A stretch of 64,000 bases of DNA from Branchiostoma floridae (lineage: Eukaryota > Chordata > Leptocardii > Amphioxiformes > Branchiostomatidae), in assembly GCF_000003815.2 (NCBI RefSeq), contig NC_049994.1, positions 10,769,751 to 10,833,750 of the forward strand, given 5' to 3'. The translations under genes and the position numbers were made by a program. The notes under the pieces are model-generated. The model was not told the DNA's origin. It saw only the letters and a program-made list of their open reading frames with translations, and made no database searches. The stretch's first letter is position 1; every line of letters begins with the position of its first letter. This document shows positions 1-10,400 of this stretch, one piece after another.

Positions 1-2572
1 AACTAACCTGTAATATGTCAATCTTTTTATCTTTGGGTTCCCTTTCATCATCTGCCAAGGTTTCTTGGCACGGATTCAGGGTTTGTCAGGAGAAAAATGC
101 CTCTTCGGTATCTCAAAAGCTATCAGAAGGGTATGTAAGATGGCAAGAAAAGAATTGAAATTTGAACAAGCCCCTAAAGTCTTGCTTTATCCCTGTGTAA
201 TCTTTATAATGCACGTTTGGGAATCTTGTCATAGAACAAGAATGAGGTGGTCTGGGTATATTTCTTGTAAGCTGTAAGGATGTAAATCATGGAATTTGAT
301 TTATTTCTACAAAAATAAACTTAAGTTTTACTTTCCACAATCTCTGTGAATGAATTCAATAGGACGTAACAATACACATTAAATGAAAAATACCAAATGA
401 TTTGCAAAATAAAAGTTTTAAATCTGTGATGTACTTTTTACTCATAACCTTTCTGTCGAAGAACTACTTGGTTTTTCAGTGCCATATAGACCCCATTTTT
501 TTTCGATCAATAACAAAAAGACCTCATAAAAGGGCAGCTAAAACTGATAGAATTCAGTGTACACAACTCAATTTGTTTAAGTATCAGTTATACAGTGTTA
601 TGTTCCTATCATAACATTGCACTTTTTTCCAAATAGACTGAATGTCTAATTTCATACCACGAACATAAAATGCTTACAAGTAGCAAGGAGGTTGAAAGAG
701 GGACAACCTCCTTGCAAGTAGTATGTGTTGGGGTGGGGGTGGGTGTCGCGGTAGTGCTCTCCAAGCAGAAGTTTGGCTTTGATTGTGTTTTGATTTATTT
801 TAGGGCTTTTTTGTTTGGAGTTCTATTTTGTACTGTTTTCTTTATGTCTGCCAGCCTGACAAAAATTGCCTGAAATATGTCAAAATACAGTCGGAGCTGA
901 ATGTCTGCTTGGAAAGTAGTGAAGGAGAAGGTGTAGAAAAATGAAAAAAAAACCTCAACGTACACACCCACGCACACACATAAAGAGACAAGATTTAACA
1001 CTGCCATTTGCTATGGGAGGGTGAAGGCGTAAGAAAGGTCAGCCACATATTCTTAGCACACGGATCAGTTAATCGCATCAGTCTTTTCTCTCACAGTCAT
1101 TAGTTCTGTCAAGATGAGACCCACTTTTTTTGGTACTGTAAAAAAAGCAAAAACAAGATGGTATCATACAATGCTTTATTACTCAAATATTTGTTACCAC
1201 AGTAACAATATGATGATAACACAGAAGCTTGACTCTTAAAGGCAATACTTTTAGGTACAATTTTCCATACATAAAGGTATGTAGCTCTGGAAAAATTTGA
1301 GCAGATTTAAATTAAGTTTCAAGCTCAGTTTTGTTCTTTTCATGGTAATCTGTATATTTAAGGTCTATCCTTGGCAACTGGATTTTCTAACAAGTACCCT
1401 TTAATAACAAAAAAATCAATTACGTGAAATCCAGTTAAACATGTACCTTACTTAAGATGGCACAATCAAATATCAACTAACTTCTTATACCTTTGCAGAT
1501 GTTTCATCATGAAAGCAAAATACTGACATTGCAGTATACATGTAGTTTTGAAACGCACACAGACATAAAGGAATACATGTACTTCTCAAGAAAGATTTTA
1601 TTAATGTACCATTTTCATTACTGACAATTTGTAACTTGAATTCCACTAATTTCCAAACAAGGAACGTAAAAAAAATTCCCAACTAAGGAAGCCATCAACG
1701 ATGATGTTAAAATTTTAAGAGCTTGTTGCCTTTTTCACAGTTCTGTTTATGATGCTCTAGTCTAGCATGTTAAATCAATGTCCAGAAGAAAAGTGTCTAA
1801 CTAGTCAAGCCCTGAACTGTGAAGCGTCACCCTTGCCTAACTGACTGAGAGACAAAACCAGCCACAGCTGAAACATATCCTCTCCTAGATTCTCTCTGAC
1901 ATGGGGAGGTCAGAGGTCACATCAAGGGTCAAGGTGACTGCCATGTTTGCAAGGACAGTCTGGGACTAAAATAATACAGAGTAAACATCCTCATACTTAC
2001 ATTTTGGGTAGCTGTGATAAGGGGTGGGACTTATTTCTGAAGCTTCATTCAGGAGAAAACTTTGTCCTTTTATAATCATTTGAAAAAAGAAAGAATGTAA
2101 ACATTTGTGTCAGAATTATGTTCAAAGAAAAAAAAGGAATCTTACTCTCTCTCTCTCTATCATTTGATGTTGTTGTCACTAAAAATCACAATGAAATTTG
2201 TGTGTCTTAAACAGTAAGTTTTCTTACATTAACTTCAAAAGAAAAACATCATTTTGAGCATGATTTGGGAATATTTAAACATGTAACAAATACATGAAGA
2301 GGAATTATACTCATATTTCTCTACTATTAATAGTATTTTTTTTAAATAATATTATAACATAAAAATGACTTAAGAACATAATACAAAACCTTATTACTAG
2401 AAACTAAAATAATCATGACACAACATACAAGTAGGAGTCAAGGTTGTCTCTGTAAATTTGATCCCTTGAATGTCCTTTTCAATGGCCTGAATAAAGCCTA
2501 AGAGAAATCCCAACAGTACAGTCACCTTCCTGCCTAACAAATACGAGCCTCCTGTGGTGGTTGCCCATCTGC
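1..2572. other. Gene-free flank left of SMUG1
   Basis: I see no exon with splice sites or recognisable protein similarity here on either strand. The sequence is AT-rich, with a short CT repeat near 2146-2159 and one degraded inverted-repeat element at about 754-918. Part of 1-2572 may be 3' UTR of SMUG1, which ends at 2573 on the minus strand, but I could not fix a polyadenylation site with confidence. Confidence 0.6.
754..918. mobile_element. Degraded MITE related to the 23928-25480 element
   Basis: The left end reads TGCTCTCCAAGCAGAAG and the right end is its approximate reverse complement (CTGCTTGGAAAGTA). These ends resemble the termini of the 1.55-kb element in the hnRNP A gene. The TTTTAGGGCTTT...TTCTATTTTG stretch also recalls the subterminal part of that element. 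The arms are diverged and I see no clear target-site duplication, so this is an old, short, non-autonomous relative. Confidence 0.5.
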
Positions 2573-5378
2573 CTAACCTTTAGACTTGGGTACCAGGTAC
2601 CTCATAATGCCTAACTTTTCAAACTCTACCATCATCTGTTCAGCCCACCCTTTGTTGGCCTGAGGGTTGATGGGGCTCGGATGCATTATGAACAAAACTG
2701 GAATATTCAACCCCGTCATTTTCAGCGCGTACTGGGCCCGCTCCTGGGCGAACCTTCCCACGCCAACGATCATTTTCACCTGGAGCAACCGGATCACCTC
2801 GACCAGAGCGGTGTCACACGCACTTAGCAACGGCTCTCGCTGCGTCATGTGTAAACTTGGCGGGGTGACATTCTTCCCCGTTTTGGTCATGAACACGAGG
2901 GGGCAATAGTTGTGAACAAAACACCGCCGAAAGAAGTTCTCGGGCGTTTTGCAGAGCGTACGGAAAAGGCCCCAGAAACGAGTTCCGCTCACCTCGCTGT
3001 GCGTGCAGGCCAGGCCCGTGATTAGTCGTTTAGGGTGCTGGAGGGCCGGTGGATTCACGTTTCCGCTGATCTTCAGAAAGTCCTTCACGAAGGTGGTGTC
3101 ACCAAAAGGAACCTAGAAATGATCACATACAGGTCATCAGCAACTTCATGGCCTTACATACACATTGTACCTAAGTACTTGTCCAAATTTTACGGAATTC
3201 ATACAAGTTTTACGGAATATATTATTAAGTGAAAAGAATGAATAATGAATATGATGAATTTATATGAGTGTTACTAATAGTAAGGATCGCATGTTTTCTG
3301 TTCAACTTCTAAGAATTTTATAAAATTGGTATGTACTATTGTGCATCATAAAACAAACTTTTAGGGTTCTTCTGGGGAAACAAAATGGCTTAGCCAGATG
3401 TCAGTTTCAGAAAAAAACACCTGACCTGTCCTTGTTTTTCTCACCAGTATTTGGTAATGATTACTATTTGTTGCCATGATGATTAGAGAAGTCATGAAAA
3501 AATTATATAATACTTTCTGAGATTTGGGAGGCCTTGAACTAAGAGGAAGTGATCCCATTTGTAGAAGATATAAATCTAGATCCTTGAATTCCTTTGAGGA
3601 TTCTTCCCCATTTCAAGACACAACTAAGGCAAAGCACCCCTAGTAGATTCCTTTTATACTGCATCTCGCTGCAAGTGTGACACTTGATGATTTTACTCAG
3701 CTGTATTGGTTAAACGGTCAGACATATGACTGTCTGTGTATCTTCATTTCTGTATGTTCTCCATGTATTACTTCCGATGTTGTACATGTAGATCTGTGAC
3801 ATCATCTTTGCATCTATAGATTGAAATCAACATGACAGCTATGTCTGTTTTGGATGTCCAAATAATTCCAAACAGAACTAAGGCCACACCAATTTAATTT
3901 GTTGATTCACAGATTCTGAAAACCAGGTTTGTGCCATGGTGCACTTTTTTTAAAATGCGTGATTCACAGCGTGAACCAACAAATTAAATTGGTGTGGCCT
4001 AAAAGAAAAGAAAAGAAAAGAAAAGAAAACCAAAGACAAAATCCATGTTCTATGCATGATGATGATGAAGCATGCCTCATTTTCTAACACCAGTCCCACT
4101 ATGCAATGCATGTAATTGTCAAGCAACGGCCCTGGTGTAGTGGCCTGTGTTTTATCCTCCTTACTGTGTTAATGCTAGCCAGCGGTCAGCCAATCAGATA
4201 CTACTCTGAGACTCCTATTGTTGGCATCACTGGCCAATGATGGCTTGCCAGCACAAATGCAGTGAGAATGGTGGATCACAGGCAGTGCAGCTGCTTGATA
4301 CAGTGCTTGATATACACACTTGCAAATGCAACCACATTTTGCTTGGTGCAACTTAATTTCAAACCCAGGTAGCGCAGTGTGCAACCTGAAATGTTGTAGT
4401 TGGAACAACACTTCTCCCTCACCTATGCTTTTATATTTACTTCTTGATAACAAAAGAAGTCATATGAAAATGGAAGAAAAAATATGGATAAGTAGCAGAT
4501 TTGAAGAGAGGAATAACTTGGAAGAGGGGCAACCTGAAATGTTGATGGCACAACCTGGCTTTTGACTCAGGTTGTTGCCTGAGCAAGCTGGCTGAAAAAA
4601 AGGTATTTTGAGCTTCTGTTGACATATACAATCAGAGTGCCTGGCATTCCCCTATACCTACCCCATTCTGAGCCATTCCAAAAGGACCAGGGTTCATCCC
4701 TAAGAACAGCACATCTTTGTGAGAACAGCAGTACTTCATAACGTAGTCCTTATGTGTCTCCCGCGCATAGTCCAGAGGATTGTACAAATGCGTGACCGGA
4801 TCCCGAAACACGAGGTGTCTCAACGTCTCGCACAAGTTTGCCTCAATCTGTAAGAACTTCATTGCAATGGACCTGTCCACTGTGACAGCATCTGCAACAG
4901 GTGGTTCAGCAATTTCATTGGCTGACTGTTCTGATTTCTGATTGGCTGCTTTGTTTGAGTCCGTCATTTCATTGGCTGTTGAAGTCTGGGTCAAAGTGCT
5001 TTCATTTGTCTCTTCAGTATGATCTCTACTTGATGAAGGGGAAGCATAGTTGGTATTTTCGACAGAAATTTTTTGGTGATCCTCTTCTGACATGACCAGC
5101 ACTATTCTCTGTCCTGATTCCTGTTTGGGAGATGATTCGGCAGCATGGCCCTGATTGGATAATGTTGGCACTGGCTGACCAATGGGTGACTCTGTCTCTG
5201 CAGCACAGTTTCTTGGTACAGAATGGCTTTGTTCACACACTTCCAGGGAGGTAGAACACCCAGCCACTACTACCCCACCAGTTGATGGGTTATCAGGCTC
5301 ACTGTTGTTGTTCGTTATCAAAGCCTGGTCCCCTTCAAGACGTGGTCGCTTCGAGGGGAAGCCATCTTGCCCTGACAT
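2573..5378 (-). CDS. SMUG1: SMUG1 uracil-DNA glycosylase
   Basis: Single-strand-selective monofunctional uracil-DNA glycosylase. This nuclear base-excision repair enzyme removes uracil and oxidised pyrimidines such as 5-hydroxymethyluracil. Two coding exons, 5378-4662 and 3112-2573 on the minus strand, join in phase 0 with donor GTAGGT and a clean AG acceptor, giving 418 residues. The catalytic motif NPGPFGMAQNG ends exon 1 (about residues 229-239) and continues as VPFGD in exon 2, so the intron splits the active-site signature. HNYCPL and HPSPINPQANKGW (from residue 383) are the other family signatures. Human SMUG1 has about 270 residues; the extra length is a Ser/Thr/Asn/Glu-rich N-terminal tail of roughly 170 residues with no visible domain. 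The start at 5378 is the first ATG after a good acceptor (AG at 5417-5418), so a 5' UTR intron is likely. The gene is divergent from SKAP. Confidence 0.95.
3881..4000. mobile_element. 120-bp MITE with 24-bp perfect inverted repeats
   Basis: It lies in the SMUG1 coding intron. The termini begin AGGCCACACCAATTTAATTT and are perfect inverted repeats over 24 bp. A run of about six AAAAG units follows directly (about 4000-4028). A second, broken copy of the same family lies at about 60623-61080. It has no coding capacity. Confidence 0.8.
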
Positions 5379-5597
5379 CTTTGAAACACCAGTGGAGGCA
5401 CCAAAAATTCTTCAATCTGAAGAAAGAGAAGAAAAACACTTTGAGCTCTTGAAATTTGCAGCAGAGATATTGCTTTAATTCTGCACCTGCATGCTGTCAT
5501 ATATTTTGTGTAGTGTTGTTTGATTTCTACATTGCCTCATTTCTAACACAGCCTATATCACCTGGGGACACAAAATCATACAACAGATATTTCCCTG

Positions 5598-5668
5598 AGG
5601 TACGTCTAACCCCCACAGGATGGGGAACAACAGACGTTAAACCGGAGAGTGAGTGAGTGAGTGAGGTT
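5598..5668 (+). repeat. SINE-tail-like fragment ending in GTGA repeats
   Basis: The segment contains ACGTTAAACCGGAGAGTGAG followed by several GTGA units. That arrangement is common at the 3' end of invertebrate tRNA-derived SINEs. The tRNA-like head is not recognisable here, so this is at most a truncated copy. Confidence 0.4.
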
Positions 5669-6319
5669 TCCCTGTGTCAAAGCCAGTATTATGATGACTG
5701 CAATACCAAATACTTTCTCAAGGGGGCATGGCTGCATTGCAATAGTGAGTTCCAGCTTAGCAGACAGCACATAAACATAGTCTGCCAGATTCCATAGGAT
5801 GCTGGAAAAATAGTAGACATTTGCCAAATAGACTTAATATGCCCAAAGCTATAGCCGGCTATAGTAGTACAGTTTGCAATCTTGGGAGTCAGGAGATTCA
5901 GTCTGCCCCCAAATAACAGAAGTTGTTCAAAGTCAAAAGTCTTATCTTAGCAAAGAGGTCTTTTCTAGCATTTCCATGTCAATCAAGCAAATTCTGATTC
6001 ACATTATCTATATCTATCAATGTTCCATGGCGTTGGTATGGTAGTGGGTAAGGCTCAGAATCAAGAGGTCCCAAGTTTAATATCCCCATGCCCTGATGTT
6101 GTGCCCAAGTTTTCCTTACAATGGAGTGGCGCCCATCAAGCGTCTCTGGCAAAAACAACACACTATGGATATCTTGCGCCAATGTACGAACATCTACACA
6201 TCATTGAAAAACAAATCTTACTGACTGGTAAGTGCATGGCCTTGTAAACCATGTGTTGTAGTGGAGGAAATTATTTGTTTTCTATTCTTCCTCAAAAATG
6301 TCAATCAGTGTTTAATTGA

Positions 6320-6600
6320 CAGGAACCTTCTGTCAACAGTGGAAAAATTCTTGTATTTGTGCAACTTTACACAATCTTCGTTATCTTCATCAGGGTTATA
6401 TAAAGGTTTGCATTATGTTTTATTGACTGCCTGTAAATAGCTGGAAAAATCCTTATTGACAGGGGTAAATATCGTTATTGACAGGTTTAGCCTGTCAATG
6501 GTGGGAGAAAAGTATCATAGGCTTAGCCTGTCAATAGTGAGGGGAGGGATAGAAATTCTGCTAATAGCGGTAAAAAAAACTAGCCTGTCAATAGCCTATG
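6320..6600. repeat. Irregular cluster of TATTGACAGG motifs
   Basis: The decamer TATTGACAGG or its complement CCTGTCAATA recurs about six times in both orientations, mostly as AGCCTGTCAATAG. The spacing is irregular, so it is not a simple tandem array. It lies between the first SMUG1 coding exon and the SMUG1/SKAP promoter region. Confidence 0.5.
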
Positions 6601-7199
6601 TCAATTATAAAATTATTGAATGACAAGTAGTAAGTAATTATCTAGGCCTAGCTAGGTACATTGTTAGTCAGGTAAGAATACTTTATATATTACATGTATA
6701 TATTTCAAACCTGGCACAACACATGATATGTGAATTTTGGATATCGTACTTATGGAGATTTCAAAGATAAATTCATATTTAAGTGAACTGTTTTAAGAAC
6801 AAGATCGACAGATACACAGAGGCCGAGATCGTCGGAGGAGCGTCAGTGGGCTTCCAGCCTTCCAGCTCCTGACTGCAGAGACATGGGGTCTCTGCGGTTC
6901 AGGTAAAGAAATGTTATCGTCATATCTCCTTGATGGAATATCAGCTGCGTACGCGTATCGAAACAAAAACATTGGCAGATTTGCACCCCTCCCCCTACCT
7001 TTAAAATCATAAGAAAAGACACGAAAACACTCGCCAGTGCAAGTGGCATTCACATAAAACCCACAGATTGATGGTGGGTAACCTTCCCGAAAGCAAGAAT
7101 CATAAATTTGGTAATTTCTTTGACTCGTTTTGGTGAAAATTCGGGTGAAAATATCCCAATTCTGTTCCTACCTCAAAGTGCCCTCCCACTCTGTGACGA

Positions 7200-7403
7200 T
7201 ACACTGCTATTTGTAAGGGTTATTTTGATTGGTTACTTGAAACCATCACAGCCAATCAGATGAGATTTTCTAAAAGTGTGGATGACGTTTTGTTACTTCC
7301 GGTCAACGTCTCCTCCCTTTCCGGCTTGAACTTTTCAGGAAGTTGGAAGGGGATAAAATTTCTGAAAACAAAAGTTTCCTCTCTTTGCGATTCTTTGAGA
7401 AAA
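7200..7403. promoter_or_regulatory. Putative SKAP promoter, possibly shared with SMUG1
   Basis: Two CCAAT boxes in opposite orientation (ATTGG at 7228-7232, CCAAT at 7252-7256) precede a CRE-like TGACGT (7283-7288) and an ETS-type ACTTCCGG (7295-7302). All lie within 180 bp upstream of the SKAP ATG. Opposed CCAAT boxes with CRE and ETS sites are typical of housekeeping bidirectional promoters. SMUG1 is transcribed away on the other strand, but its first 5' UTR exon is not located, so sharing is inference. Confidence 0.45.
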
Positions 7404-10400
7404 ATGGCCGAGTCGCCAGAGGATTTGAAGAAAACATTGTCAGGTATGTATATAGTTTAGAAATTTTGGTGTATCGTCATCCTTGGTTTCTGTTTCATTC
7501 ATGGTTTCTTTGCAAAACTTTATTCCAGGTTTTACTTCCGGGTATGGGATTTCATTTTTGTGGGAGAAAATTGGCATTTTCTTTTGCATCGTACATACGA
7601 AAAAAGTACTTTTGGTAATTCGGGATGTTGAAACAGCTCTGTTGGTAACGTTATAATTGTGTTCTATGCAGGGGAATATGAGAAAGATATTGCAATCAAA
7701 CCAGGAAGCTTCTTTAGTCTTGCATGTTATCCTTCACTAGGCTTTTAGAGCTTTAGAAGGGTGTGAAACCTTGGTGACACTGAAAAAACTTACACTGTGA
7801 GGGAAAAACAAATTTGGTTGGTTGTCCAAGAAAAAAATAAGAGTGAACCGTGATTGAAAAAAAGAGTTTTCATTCAATTTTGCGTGAAAAATTTTTACAG
7901 AATTTTTACACATCCGTTTTCCCCAATGCGCATAATGTTCTTGAACCTCCTTGTTTTTGCCATTTCCTCGGTGTTGAATTCGTTTTCTTGTTTTTGCCAT
8001 TTCCTTGGTGTTGAATTCATATTCTAACAAACAAGTGGTACATGCTTAATATGTAAGTAGTTTGACAGAACCAAATGAATGAAGTTACGTCAAAGCAAAA
8101 AGTAAACCCAGTTCTTTCAACCAAGTCAGACACCTCAGGTCTGATAGTTTGCTCCAAAACAAAATGATCTGTCCACAGTACCTGTAATTTTGCGAAATAT
8201 ATTTATTCTTAACAGAGGTAGAGCAGTTTCTGGAGAAGCTCAGTAAAGAGAAATTGGGCAAGGATGCTAAGAAGAAGAGAGAAGACATCTTGAACAAACT
8301 GAAAGATCTCCAGGAACAGAAAGGCAGTGATGAAGATTCAGGTAGGTTGTTGTGTTTGTGTAAAACATGCGTTCTGCCGTTGTTGTTGTTTTGTTTTAAG
8401 TCTAGTGAATGTATTTAAGCTCGCAGGGATTTAATTTAGCGGTAGTGGGAAAAAGGACCTTTTTGCGGTGGTTTTAAGTTCACAGTAGCACCATGCACAG
8501 TCTCTTACTGCCATGGAAAATTGTTCTCGGTGGTTTTAAGTTCGCGGTGAAGCGGCCACCACGTAAACCACGAACAATAAACCACTGTGAAAGTTTCTGC
8601 ACTTGCAGTACCTGAAAAGCACGTACTAGTGCTATTACTAAGTTGTATGCAACATTATACTACAGTATTGTTTCCCTCATTATTTTTACAAAACCTGCAG
8701 AATTGGTTACTTGCATTGAAAGATGTGGATATGTATGGCAAAGGCTCTTTCAAGTAGCAGAGGGACATCAGGAAAAACAAATTTTATTCTGAGAACTAAT
8801 CAGTTATTGCATTTGGTTGACATTTGGTTTGTGAACACTTATTGTATTGAAATGACAGCTCAAATCTCTATCATCTCAAAACTGTATCAGATTTCATTGT
8901 AGATTGATGGACCATTTATTTGCAAATTTGTCACAAAGTCAACGTGCAACAGCATATATACATTTTCATTGACTATTGACAACGAAATATCATTCTTTTT
9001 TCTCCTCTTATACCTAATGGTTGACCATCCAGTACGCACTCAGTCTAGAAATACCCGCATTTTACCAACAGACCTGCATATATAACGAAGTGTATTTCAA
9101 CGTAGATGCAATACACAACATTGCCTCTAGGAGGCATACCAGTACCACAAGAGGAAAATATCTGACGCAAAAGTTGTCTTTCTGTGGAATGATGTGTGTT
9201 TGTTTATTGTATTGTCAATGGATAAGAGAAGAATAGAGCATTTAATCTGTCTTCCTATCAAGCAAGGTAATGTCCATCCTAAACTCCCTAAACCCTTAAG
9301 GAGATGTTTATGAGCAGACACAAGACGAAGATGAGACTTATGAGGACGTCACCTCTGTGAGGACCTCTGATGACAGGAGCCAATCTGTCTCATCACTGAC
9401 AGAAGGGCCATATGGAGATGGTGAGTGTCAAAACTTCACAGCAGAGTAATAGGTGTAATTCTGTTTGCGGGGAGACAGTGCTTAAGAGTAAGGATAAAGA
9501 GACTTAGCATCCAATTATAGGTTTGGATACCAGAGTGAAAGTTGTTACAGGTTTGACATTACAATGCATTTTCCTTCTTTAACATTTTATATTCATATCA
9601 GTCTATTTCATTTCGTTTGTTTGATACACTCAGACAGTGGTTGGATGATGGGTGTTAAAACATTTGACATGGGTGCTAAAACAGTTTTTTCCTTTTATAT
9701 TATTCTAAGATTGATAACAGTCTGTTTTGTTTTACAGTGGATGAAACAATCCCTATAACACCTGCACCAAACATCTTTGAACCTGATTTTGCTGCTTACA
9801 TGGAAAAAAAGAGGAAAGGTAAGTTTATACGGTATCCTTGATATAATTTTGATTGCTGGAACACACTACATGTGAAACACAGAAAGGAATCGCTGGTATC
9901 ATGTACCACATATTACACATTATATGTTATCATTTCTATCAGATGCTTTTCTGTTGTACAGAGCTATCATTCACACAAGACCTCTTTCTAGTGTGAAAAA
10001 AGTACATGTCATGTTACAGACAATGGCATAGAATCTATCTCTCAAAACTGGTTATGAAGAGTTCTTTTCATGTACTTACCAGAGGGACCACTGAAGCTGT
10101 CTGCCTGGCAACGTCGCTGGGTGGTCATTAAAGACAACATCATGTTCTACTATGAGAAGCACACAGACAAGAAACAGAGAGGTAACATTTCCATTTCTAT
10201 ATTCTATTCACACCAAACAGTAAATCTCGTAATGTTTGTAGTTATTAGTATTTTTGACGACGCCTCAGGGGAGTCGTCAAGTGGTATATATTGCATTCAG
10301 TCTGCAAAAATTCTAGGAATTGCACAGGCATTTTTCCAAGAATGCTAGTAATCCACAGTATGCTGGGTATGCCCCCCCCCCCTAAATCTGTTCCAGATGT

